Positions 1 through 5,843 of a stretch of DNA of 8,836 nucleotides are shown here, one piece after another. The translations under genes and the position numbers were made by a program. Within the stretch, counting starts at the first letter, position 1. The number at the start of each line of letters is the position of its first letter. Below the pieces are notes generated by a model. That model did no database searches, was not told the origin of the DNA, and was given only the letters and a program-made list of their open reading frames with translations. This DNA is from Planctomycetia bacterium (GTDB taxonomy: Bacteria > Planctomycetota > Planctomycetia > Gemmatales > Gemmataceae): contig JANXSH010000222.1 of NCBI GenBank assembly GCA_025356615.1, positions 1 to 8,836 on the forward strand, in the 5' to 3' direction.

Positions 1-530
1 GCCAAACGTTGAAGGAGATCCTTGGGCCTCTGAGTTTCGTTCCCACTGTTTTGATAAAACGACTCCGCCGCGTGAGTCTGATATTCGTTCCGAATGTCTG
101 CCAGAGGAACCCCGATCACGCCACTCAAGGCGTCCTGTGCCCCCAAGGTCCAGGATTCGATCGATTCCACGGCCAGACCGCAAACCACTCGATGCGTCTT
201 GTTGATGGCGTTCAGGCCACGGGTACGCCCTTCCCGCAACTCTTCGAGTCGCTCGGGATGCCGGTCGCTGTCCCCGACACAAAGGGTCCCCTCACAGCCA
301 AACCGGCTCGAGCTTACGAGGATTGCTGCTGCCACTTTTGCCGCGAGGTCACTCCGTCGCCTGAGGGTGAAACGCGACAGGTCGCGCCAACTCAGTGCTA
401 CGGCTTCATCGATCGATGGGCAAACCCGTCGTGCTAGACCTGTGACGACTCCACCCGCCTGCCAAGGCTGAGGTCCGCCCGCGTCCCGTCCTACGTCGTG
501 ACGCCCGTCCCCTACGAAAAGCACCTTCAT
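1..530 (-). CDS. TOPRIM-like / DUF4276-type protein, partial (3' end outside window)
   Basis: This reading frame is open for 176 codons from ATG 530 to the window edge, so the C-terminus is missing. The start ATG overlaps the TGA of the upstream ATPase (ATGA, 527-530), which implies translational coupling. Visible features are an N-terminal beta strand followed by VGDGRHDVG (residues 6-14), an acidic GDSDRHPERLEEL stretch (86-98), an ESIESW stretch (122-127) and QRPKDLL near the visible end (167-173). An early acidic residue followed later by a DxD is the layout of TOPRIM folds. The ExxW and PK motifs recall DUF4276 and related OLD-partner proteins. TOPRIM proteins paired with RecF/OLD-like ATPases often act as nucleases or effectors in defence systems. 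That role here is inference. The usual first TOPRIM glutamate appears to be Asp8. The family assignment is from memory of motifs and is moderately sure; the gene itself is very likely real. Confidence 0.8.
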   Translation of the reverse strand, partial: MKVLFVGDGRHDVGRDAGGPQPWQAGGVVTGLARRVCPSIDEAVALSWRDLSRFTLRRRSDLAAKVAAAILVSSSRFGCEGTLCVGDSDRHPERLEELREGRTRGLNAINKTHRVVCGLAVESIESWTLGAQDALSGVIGVPLADIRNEYQTHAAESFYQNSGNETQRPKDLLQRL

Positions 531-1732
531 GCCTTTGATACCTCTGCCAACTTTTCCTCGCCGAGGAGATACCACAACTCCCCGGTAGCGAACTCTTGCT
601 CGAGCCGATCGATGTTCTCGACCTTGTCCATCGGGACGACGCGCGTGCCGCCGTCTTCATGTCGAATGAAGATGCGGACTTCCTTCGGCTTCGCAAGGTT
701 GAGCAGGATCGGACTGTAGGTCGTAATGATTACTTGTCGCGGTCGGTCCCCAAGCTCACCGGTGGTCATCCGTCGAATGAGGTCGATGACGACTTTCAAT
801 CGGGCGAAGTAAAGGCCATTTTCCGGCTCTTCGATGAGAATGGTGTCTGCGGTGTTGCCGTAGGCCAATGCCAGGAATGCCAGTAGCAAGAGCGACCCGT
901 CCGACCCTAGGTTGGCGGGTATCGTGATTGGCTTCTTGCCCGCCCGAGCCAAAGACAACTCGAGGATCTTGCCCAGATGCTGCTGTGCAGTGGGAGGAAG
1001 TGAGAACCCGCGAAGGGTGGGGATCTCACGCTTGAACACATTTTGAAGCTCGGTGATCGAGGATAAGTCGCCGTTGTTCTGAATGGAGTCGAGAACGTTA
1101 GCCAGGTTCTCGCCCGCTGAAGCGAGGACGGGATGACGAGAGAGCGCGGCTGGTTTCCGGAGCTCCCCCGGATCGAGTCGATATTTTGACACAGAACCGA
1201 ACTTCTCTACAAAGCTCGAAAAACCAGGCAGTTGCTTGACCGACATAAGCCCTGTCTGTCCATATTGCCAGGGGTAGCCCTGCTGCTGTTGCTTGCCATT
1301 GATGGTTGCAAACAAGGTTGGGATCCCCTGTGGCCCTAATCTCATTTCAAGGGCCGATCGCGGATCTCCGACGACCTCCAACGACTCGTGATGGACCGTA
1401 GCATGGAATTGCGGTGAAAATGGTTGTTGGATCGAAGGGAGAGGGGCACCGATTGCAAGCTGGTAATCGAACGTGTCAGAGCCTTGGTGGCCGCGTAGGT
1501 TCCACGAGATCGTTTTGGTCGTGTCCTTGTAGGAGACAAGGTTCTCGAATCCCTCGAACTCGGCCAGTGCCTGTTGGATCGGCGAAGAGCTGGTCTTGCT
1601 GACGGTGTGCAGGGCGTCCAGTAGACTCGTCTTTCCGCTGTCGTTTGGTCCGACGAGGATCGTCAGCGGCTCGAAGTCCACCGATACATCGATAAGGCTT
1701 TTGAAGTTTTGTACCCGCAAGTGATCGATCAC
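527..1732 (-). CDS. RecF/OLD-like AAA family ATPase (AAA_21/AAA_15, COG4637 style)
   Basis: This is a 401-residue predicted cytosolic ATPase of the SMC/ABC-like clade. It opens with the family-typical start LRVQNFKSL (residues 5-13). Walker A is GPNDSGKTS (28-36). The signature-like loop is NLGSDGS (274-280). Walker B is TILIEEPENG (297-306) with Glu301 and Glu302. The switch region is ITTYSP (336-341). The C-terminal GELWYLLGEEKL segment (384-394) is typical of these predicted ATPases. The middle part (about 80-230) is the variable insertion and has no motif I recognise. The GTG start is fixed by AGGAGGG seven bases upstream. The gene is followed by the TOPRIM-like gene with a 4-base overlap, so the two products probably work together, as in PARIS-like or OLD-like ATPase/effector pairs (inference). 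The residue normally His in the H-loop is Tyr339. Codon use includes many AAA, GCA, TCA and TTG codons, unlike the neighbouring SMP-30 gene. Confidence 0.93.
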   Translation of the reverse strand: MIDHLRVQNFKSLIDVSVDFEPLTILVGPNDSGKTSLLDALHTVSKTSSSPIQQALAEFEGFENLVSYKDTTKTISWNLRGHQGSDTFDYQLAIGAPLPSIQQPFSPQFHATVHHESLEVVGDPRSALEMRLGPQGIPTLFATINGKQQQQGYPWQYGQTGLMSVKQLPGFSSFVEKFGSVSKYRLDPGELRKPAALSRHPVLASAGENLANVLDSIQNNGDLSSITELQNVFKREIPTLRGFSLPPTAQQHLGKILELSLARAGKKPITIPANLGSDGSLLLLAFLALAYGNTADTILIEEPENGLYFARLKVVIDLIRRMTTGELGDRPRQVIITTYSPILLNLAKPKEVRIFIRHEDGGTRVVPMDKVENIDRLEQEFATGELWYLLGEEKLAEVSKA

Positions 1733-1739
1733 TTCGATA

Positions 1740-1746
1740 CCCTCCT
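1740..1746 (-). promoter_or_regulatory. Strong Shine-Dalgarno site fixing the GTG start of the ATPase
   Basis: The minus strand reads AGGAGGG here, followed by seven bases and then GTG at 1732. This near-perfect ribosome binding site is why GTG rather than a later start was chosen. It also suggests that the ATPase, and through overlap its partner, is well translated once transcribed. Confidence 0.85.
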
Positions 1747-1916
1747 ACAGAGGTTTGTGGCTTGCTATCCTCCTATCACGCATTCACTCGACTGACCACC
1801 CGTCGAGAATCACCCGTCCTCTCGTTCCCCGTCGATCCGCCCCACTTTCCCCCTGGCCGACCCTCCCCTCGCGCGATAAGTTGCGCTCTTCCCCAACCTC
1901 TCACAGGGAGAATCGT

Positions 1917-2945
1917 ATGCGTCTCAGTCTTCTGCTGCTCGTCGTCTCGACCGCCGTCGCCTCCGCCGGGGATGCGGTCATCATCCCCAAGGGGGCGAAG
2001 CTCGAACTGCTCTTCACGCGCTCCGCGCCCATCAAGGGCGGCCTGACCGAGGGGCCGGCCGTCGCCCCCGACGGGAGCATCTACTTCAGCGACATCCCCT
2101 TCGGCAGTGACAAGGGGATGATCCTGCGTTTCGACCCGAAGACCAAGCAGACGACCGTCTTCACCGACGACAGCTACAAGTCCAACGGCCTGAAGTTCGA
2201 CGCCAAGGGCAACCTGATCGCCTGCGAAGGGTCCGACGAGGGCGGCCGGGCCGTCGTCTCCTGGGACGTGAAGACGAAGAAGCGGACCGTCCTCGCGGAC
2301 AAGTACAAGGGCAAGCGGTTCAACGCGCCGAACGACATGACGATCGACACCAAGGGCCGGATCTACTTCAGCGACCCGCGCTACCTCGGCACCGAGAAGC
2401 GCGAGCTGAAGCACCGCGCGGTCTACCGCCTCGACCCGGCGACGAAGGAGGTCGTCGAGATCACCCACGATTGCGAGAAGCCCAACGGCGTCTCCCTCAG
2501 CCCCGACGGCAAGACGCTCTACGTCGCCGACCACAACAACGGCACCGACCGGATCGACCCCAGCCGGCCCACCCCGAAGCCCGGCGCGATGAAGATCTAC
2601 GCCTTCTCCCTCGACGAGGACGGCCTGGTCAAGGGCAAGCGCAAGACACTCGTCGATTTCGGCGCTGGCCCCGGCTGTGACGGCATGTGCGTCGATGTCA
2701 AGGGCCACGTCTACCTGGCCGTCCGCGACCTGAACCGGCCTGGCATCAAGGTCATCGACCCCGAGGGCAAGGAAGTCGCCTTCCTCGCCACGAGCCCGTC
2801 CCAGGTCGGGGCGAAAAGCCCGGTCGGCATCCCGAGCAACGTCGCCTTCGGCCGGGGCACGGAGAGCAAGACGCTGTATGTGACGATCGATGTGAGCCTG
2901 TACCGCATCCCGCTGGGCGTCGAGGGGTATCGCCCGGAGAAGTGA
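1917..2945 (+). CDS. Secreted SMP-30/gluconolactonase-like beta-propeller protein
   Basis: This is a 342-residue protein of the SMP-30/gluconolactonase/LRE family (PF08450 style). The start at 1917 is supported by GGGAG six bases upstream (1906-1910). The resulting N-terminus is a classical signal peptide (MRLSLLLLVVSTAVASA, cleavage near residue 18). An in-frame extension back to 1755 exists but looks non-coding. Repeated propeller blades carry DPKTK and PDG/KGxIYFSD turns. Likely metal and substrate residues are Glu45 (LTEGPAV), the FNAPND motif (135-140), Asn190 (KPNGVSLSPDG) and Asp255 (CDGMCVD). Family members are calcium- or zinc-dependent lactonases acting on sugar lactones. The actual substrate cannot be read from sequence. 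Third codon positions are almost all G or C, the ordinary signature of this genome. The gene stands alone, divergent from the ATPase and convergent with the protease. Confidence 0.93.
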   Translation: MRLSLLLLVVSTAVASAGDAVIIPKGAKLELLFTRSAPIKGGLTEGPAVAPDGSIYFSDIPFGSDKGMILRFDPKTKQTTVFTDDSYKSNGLKFDAKGNLIACEGSDEGGRAVVSWDVKTKKRTVLADKYKGKRFNAPNDMTIDTKGRIYFSDPRYLGTEKRELKHRAVYRLDPATKEVVEITHDCEKPNGVSLSPDGKTLYVADHNNGTDRIDPSRPTPKPGAMKIYAFSLDEDGLVKGKRKTLVDFGAGPGCDGMCVDVKGHVYLAVRDLNRPGIKVIDPEGKEVAFLATSPSQVGAKSPVGIPSNVAFGRGTESKTLYVTIDVSLYRIPLGVEGYRPEK

Positions 2946-2953
2946 TGCGAGGC

Positions 2954-3002
2954 ACACAATGAGAACAAGAGGATCGAAGGGATCCTCTTGTTCTCATTGT
3001 GT
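2954..3002. terminator. Perfect 22-bp inverted repeat between convergent genes (probable bidirectional terminator)
   Basis: The left arm is 2954-2975 and the right arm is 2981-3002. They are perfectly complementary over 22 bp with a 5-base loop (GAAGG). The element sits 8 bases after the SMP-30 stop and 16 bases before the protease stop on the other strand. A run of five T (3010-3014) follows the right arm on the plus strand, about seven bases away. No T-run follows the left arm on the minus strand. Position and symmetry fit a shared transcription terminator. The arms are unusually long and perfect and relatively AT-rich for this genome, so a small repeated palindromic element is an alternative. 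Confidence 0.75.
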
Positions 3003-3018
3003 CACGCTATTTTTCGGC

Positions 3019-3996
3019 TCACCGCGTCGAGGCGGTGCGAGTCTCGGCGCTGGTCAGGGTGATCGAGACGGTCGTCTTCTTCCCGGCGCGGAGGACCGTC
3101 GCCTCGACGATGTCGCCGGCCTTGTGGCCCCAGAGCGAGCGCTCGAGGTCGAAGCGGTTCGTCAGCGACCGCGTGCCGACGGTCAGGATCACGTCGCCTT
3201 CCTTCATTTCGCCGGCGGCGGTCTTGACGATGACCTGTTGCCGGTCGCCCTCCTCGCCGACGACCTTCTCGGAGCAGTCCAGGCCGTGCGAGACCTTGGA
3301 GACCTTGACGGCGCTCAGGTGTTTGCTGAGGACGGCCTTGACGGTGTCGGCGTTGATGGCGAAGCTGATGCCCTGTGCCCCCTCGCGGAGGGCGACGTTG
3401 ACGCCGATCAGTTCGCCGTTGATGTTGAGCAGCGGGCCGCCCGAGTTGCCGGGGTTGATGCTGGCGCTGTGCTGGATGAGGCCGGTGAGTTTGGCCCCGC
3501 TGGGCATGTCGATGTCCCGGCCCAGGGCGCTGATGATGCCCGTCGAGACCGTCCCGGCGTAGCCGTGCGGGTTGCCGATGGCGATGACCGTCTCGCCCTG
3601 CATCAGGTCGGCGGCGGGGGCGAGTTTCAGGGCCGTCAGCTTCTTCTTGGTGTCGAGCTTCAGGATGGCGAGGTCGAACTTCGCCAGTTCCTTGTGGATG
3701 GTGGCTTCGACTTCCGACTTGTCGCCGAGCGTCACCACGATGCGGGAGGCGTCGACGATGACGTGGTGATTCGTGACGACGTAGCCGCGTTCATCGACGA
3801 CGAAGCCGGCCCCGGCGATCGTCTTCTTGCCGCCATAGGCGCTGTCCTTCGTGACCTTCAGCGTGATGACGCCCATGCGGGTCTTGGCGACCGCCTCGGT
3901 GATGGCGTTGCCCCGACGATACTGGGCGTGAGCCTCCACGGAGGCGAACAGCAAGACGGCGACGACGAGACCGACTCGGAACGGGAGCTTGACCAT
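3019..3996 (-). CDS. HtrA/DegP-like trypsin-type serine protease with PDZ-like tail
   Basis: This is a 325-residue exported protease or chaperone of the S1C (HtrA) type. The start chosen, ATG 3996, gives a clean signal peptide (residues 1-24, AHA|Q cleavage) with a modest AAAGGG ten bases upstream. The same frame runs back to 4134, but that extension lacks signal-peptide character. The catalytic triad is visible as His78 in TNHHVI, Asp108 in KFDLAIL and Ser185 in NPGNSGGPL. The substrate-binding segment ISFAIN is at 210-215. A single degenerate PDZ-like region follows (about 235-312), with GEMKEGDVILTVG and KAGDIVEATVLRAGK. Standard DegP has two PDZ domains and about 450 residues, so this is a short one-PDZ form closer to DegS or small planctomycete HtrA proteins. 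The probable role is cleavage of damaged envelope proteins (family knowledge). No operon partner is present. Confidence 0.95.
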   Translation of the reverse strand: MVKLPFRVGLVVAVLLFASVEAHAQYRRGNAITEAVAKTRMGVITLKVTKDSAYGGKKTIAGAGFVVDERGYVVTNHHVIVDASRIVVTLGDKSEVEATIHKELAKFDLAILKLDTKKKLTALKLAPAADLMQGETVIAIGNPHGYAGTVSTGIISALGRDIDMPSGAKLTGLIQHSASINPGNSGGPLLNINGELIGVNVALREGAQGISFAINADTVKAVLSKHLSAVKVSKVSHGLDCSEKVVGEEGDRQQVIVKTAAGEMKEGDVILTVGTRSLTNRFDLERSLWGHKAGDIVEATVLRAGKKTTVSITLTSAETRTASTR

Positions 3997-4388
3997 GTTG
4001 TTCAGACCCTTTCGGCAACCCAGCCGCCTCACTTCGTCGGTCGGAGCCGTTCGGCTCGCCGGACATCGAGAGGCCCGTAGGCTTTCCGTCCCCGCCTCGC
4101 GGCGGGTTTGGCATTTCTCGTGGGGAGATCCCACACTGAGGAGTCCTTTCTCCTCGCCACAACCATAGTGCGGGAAATCCGGGTTTGCGCGATTATTTCA
4201 TCGATTCCGGATTTTATTCCTCGGGCGACTTATGCGGAGACAGAAAGGTTGCGATGGGGCGAGAAGGGATGCACGACTACGACAAGAGACCGCTCACTTC
4301 GTGCGCGGCTCCTTCGACTATTGCGTCACTCCCGTCCGAGCGAGGTAGATTCGCCCATCTTCGACCGTGATTCGCACGGCGGGTACTG
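3997..4388. other. 392-base intergenic region upstream of the protease and downstream of the P450
   Basis: No assured gene lies here. Three short hairpins are visible. One is GAGCCG-TT-CGGCTC at 4044-4057. The second is CCCGCC-TCGC-GGCGGG at 4091-4106. The third is GAGGAG-TCCTTT-CTCCTC at 4138-4155. On the minus strand all three would lie in the leader or promoter region of the protease. The part from about 4160 to 4240 is more AT-rich than the surroundings and is the likeliest promoter zone, but I cannot name -35 and -10 boxes with confidence. The section 4318-4392 may encode a tiny ORF, listed separately. Confidence 0.6.
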
Positions 4389-4392
4389 TCAA
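4318..4392 (-). CDS. Possible 24-residue ORF coupled to the P450 stop (uncertain)
   Basis: The minus strand has TTG at 4392 overlapping the P450 TGA (TTGA). It is followed by 23 further codons to a TAG at 4318-4320. The translation ends VEDGRIYLARTGVTQ, which has a beta-hairpin-like alternation rather than the arginine- or proline-rich look of random frames in this DNA. A GTG five codons in (4377) is an alternative start. It could be a small protein made by coupled translation, the leftover C-terminus of a lost gene, or chance. I do not recognise it. Confidence 0.25.
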   Translation of the reverse strand: MTVPAVRITVEDGRIYLARTGVTQ

Positions 4393-5603
4393 AACACGAC
4401 CTGTAGCGCTTTCAAACCGCGCAAGTTGAAGTTGTTCCGATACTCCGGCGTCTCGGATCCCAGTCGCAATTCGGGAAAGCGGCGGAGGACGGTGCGAATG
4501 GCCACCTGCGCTTCCAGGCGTGCCAATGGCGCTCCCACGCAGAAATGCGGCCCGGCCCCGAAGGCCAGGTGTTTGTTATCGGCCCGCCCTACTTCGAAGC
4601 GGTCGGGATCGGGGAACATCGACGGGTCGCGATTGGCGGCACCCAGCACCAGGTAAACCCACTGCCCCTGGCCGATCTTAGTGCCGTGAATTTCGAGGTC
4701 CACCTTGGCCAGACGGGTCGTCAACTGGACGGGACCATCGTAGCGCAACATCTCTTCTACCGCAGAGGGGACCAGAGTCTCGTCGGCCCAGAGCTGGCGG
4801 TGCTGGTCGGGGTGGCGCAACAGGGCCAGCAAGCCGTTGCCGATCAAGTTCGTGGTCGTCTCGTTGCCGGCGATGAGCAACAGCACCGCCATGCTGTACA
4901 ACTCGTCCTCCGAGAGCCGACTACCTCCTTCCTCCGCCCGGATCAAAGCGCTGAGCAGATCATCGGCGGGTTGTTGGCGGCGCTGCGCGACGACGGCCCG
5001 GAAGTAATCGATCAGTTCGGTGCGGGCGACCATCACTCGGCCGAGAACCTCCGGCGACAGAGAGGCAGCGTCACCGCTGAGGATCACGGATATCTCGTCG
5101 GACCAGTGCTTGAAGCGGTCGCGGTCGGCCGCAGGTATGCCGAGCATCTCAGCGATGACCGTTACCGGGAGCGGGTACGCCAGATCCTGGATGATGTCCA
5201 TGTGACCCCGAGGCTGCACGGCGTCCAGCAAGTCGTCTACCATGCGTTGGATACGCCCCGCGAGGACATCGACGGCGCGCGGCGTAAACGCTTTGTTCAC
5301 CAACCCGCGCAGCCGCGTGTGGTCGGGCGGATCCCGGTGGATCATGGACTTGACCCGGTCATCCACGAGCAGGTCGAGGCCCTTGGCGGCCAAGCGACTG
5401 CGGAGGCGATCGAAACGGTCGGAGGATAGCTGCGGGTTGCGCAGGCCCGCCGAGACCGCTTCGTAGGTGGTCACTACCCAGGCATCGAGCGTCGGCACCC
5501 AGTACACGGGGTGATCGGTCCGCAGTCGGTGGTAGACCGGGTAGGGATTCGCCAACATCTCCGGGCCGAAGAGTTTCGACCCGCCGCTGGGTTCGGTCGC
5601 CAT
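4389..5603 (-). CDS. Cytochrome P450 (bacterial soluble, CYP107-like)
   Basis: This is a 404-residue soluble haem monooxygenase, the usual length for bacterial class I P450s. All hallmark motifs are intact. The C-helix motif is HRDPPDHTRLR (89-99). The I-helix oxygen-activation motif is AGNETT (245-250). The K-helix ExxR is Glu284 to Arg287. The haem ligand loop is FGAGPHFCVGAPLAR (348-362) with Cys355. The ending NLRGLKALQV is typical of the CYP107 and related actinobacterial-type families. ATG 5603 has GGGAG eight bases upstream. The enzyme would hydroxylate or epoxidise a small hydrophobic substrate using electrons from a ferredoxin and its reductase. Neither partner is encoded in the window, nor is any biosynthetic gene, so the substrate is unknown. 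It is transcribed away from the Wzz-like gene and probably as a single gene. Confidence 0.97.
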   Translation of the reverse strand: MATEPSGGSKLFGPEMLANPYPVYHRLRTDHPVYWVPTLDAWVVTTYEAVSAGLRNPQLSSDRFDRLRSRLAAKGLDLLVDDRVKSMIHRDPPDHTRLRGLVNKAFTPRAVDVLAGRIQRMVDDLLDAVQPRGHMDIIQDLAYPLPVTVIAEMLGIPAADRDRFKHWSDEISVILSGDAASLSPEVLGRVMVARTELIDYFRAVVAQRRQQPADDLLSALIRAEEGGSRLSEDELYSMAVLLLIAGNETTTNLIGNGLLALLRHPDQHRQLWADETLVPSAVEEMLRYDGPVQLTTRLAKVDLEIHGTKIGQGQWVYLVLGAANRDPSMFPDPDRFEVGRADNKHLAFGAGPHFCVGAPLARLEAQVAIRTVLRRFPELRLGSETPEYRNNFNLRGLKALQVVF

Positions 5604-5774
5604 GAGGAACGCTCCCGTCGTGTAGTTCCGGTGGAGAGTAACGAATCGTCGGCCCTTTGCCTCACCCTCTCGGTTCGAGATCGAGAGTCAGAGTATGGAT
5701 TTCCCCAGGAGGGAACAGAAAGGAGAACCGACGCCCGGCCCTTGTCGGACACGGCAGACGGACTAGACTGAAAA

Positions 5775-5843
5775 ATGGTGACCAATCAGAGCCCCAATCC
5801 TTTCACGCTTCCCCCAACACCAACGAGGCCGCCCGAGTCATGA
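5775..5843 (+). CDS. Possible 22-residue leader ORF overlapping the Wzz-like start (uncertain)
   Basis: ATG 5775 opens a 22-codon frame beginning MVTNQSPNPF and rich in Pro and Thr. Its TGA (5841-5843) overlaps the ATG of the next gene as ATGA. This could couple translation into the Wzz-like gene, whose own ribosome binding site is weak. No clear Shine-Dalgarno precedes ATG 5775, so chance is a fair explanation. Confidence 0.2.
   Translation: MVTNQSPNPFTLPPTPTRPPES

Noticed and set aside
9..471. Plus-strand open frames at the left edge
   Set aside because: They are antisense to the minus-strand TOPRIM-like gene, whose ATGA overlap and motifs are more convincing.
1755..1916. N-terminal extension of the SMP-30 gene
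   Set aside because: The internal ATG 1917 has a good ribosome binding site and creates a signal peptide; the extension is proline- and serine-rich noise.
1776..2957. 393-codon open frame on the minus strand
   Set aside because: It is the antisense of the SMP-30 gene. Its valine-, aspartate- and alanine-rich repetitive translation is the usual shadow of a gene with nearly all G/C third positions.
2959..4080. 373-codon open frame on the plus strand
   Set aside because: It is antisense to the HtrA-like gene, which has a full catalytic triad and a signal peptide. The plus-strand product is a low-complexity acidic shadow.
3997..4134. Longer N-terminus for the HtrA-like protein
   Set aside because: The extension would bury the signal peptide and has no protein-like character.
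4545..5429. 294-codon open frame on the plus strand
   Set aside because: It is antisense to the P450, which carries all family motifs.
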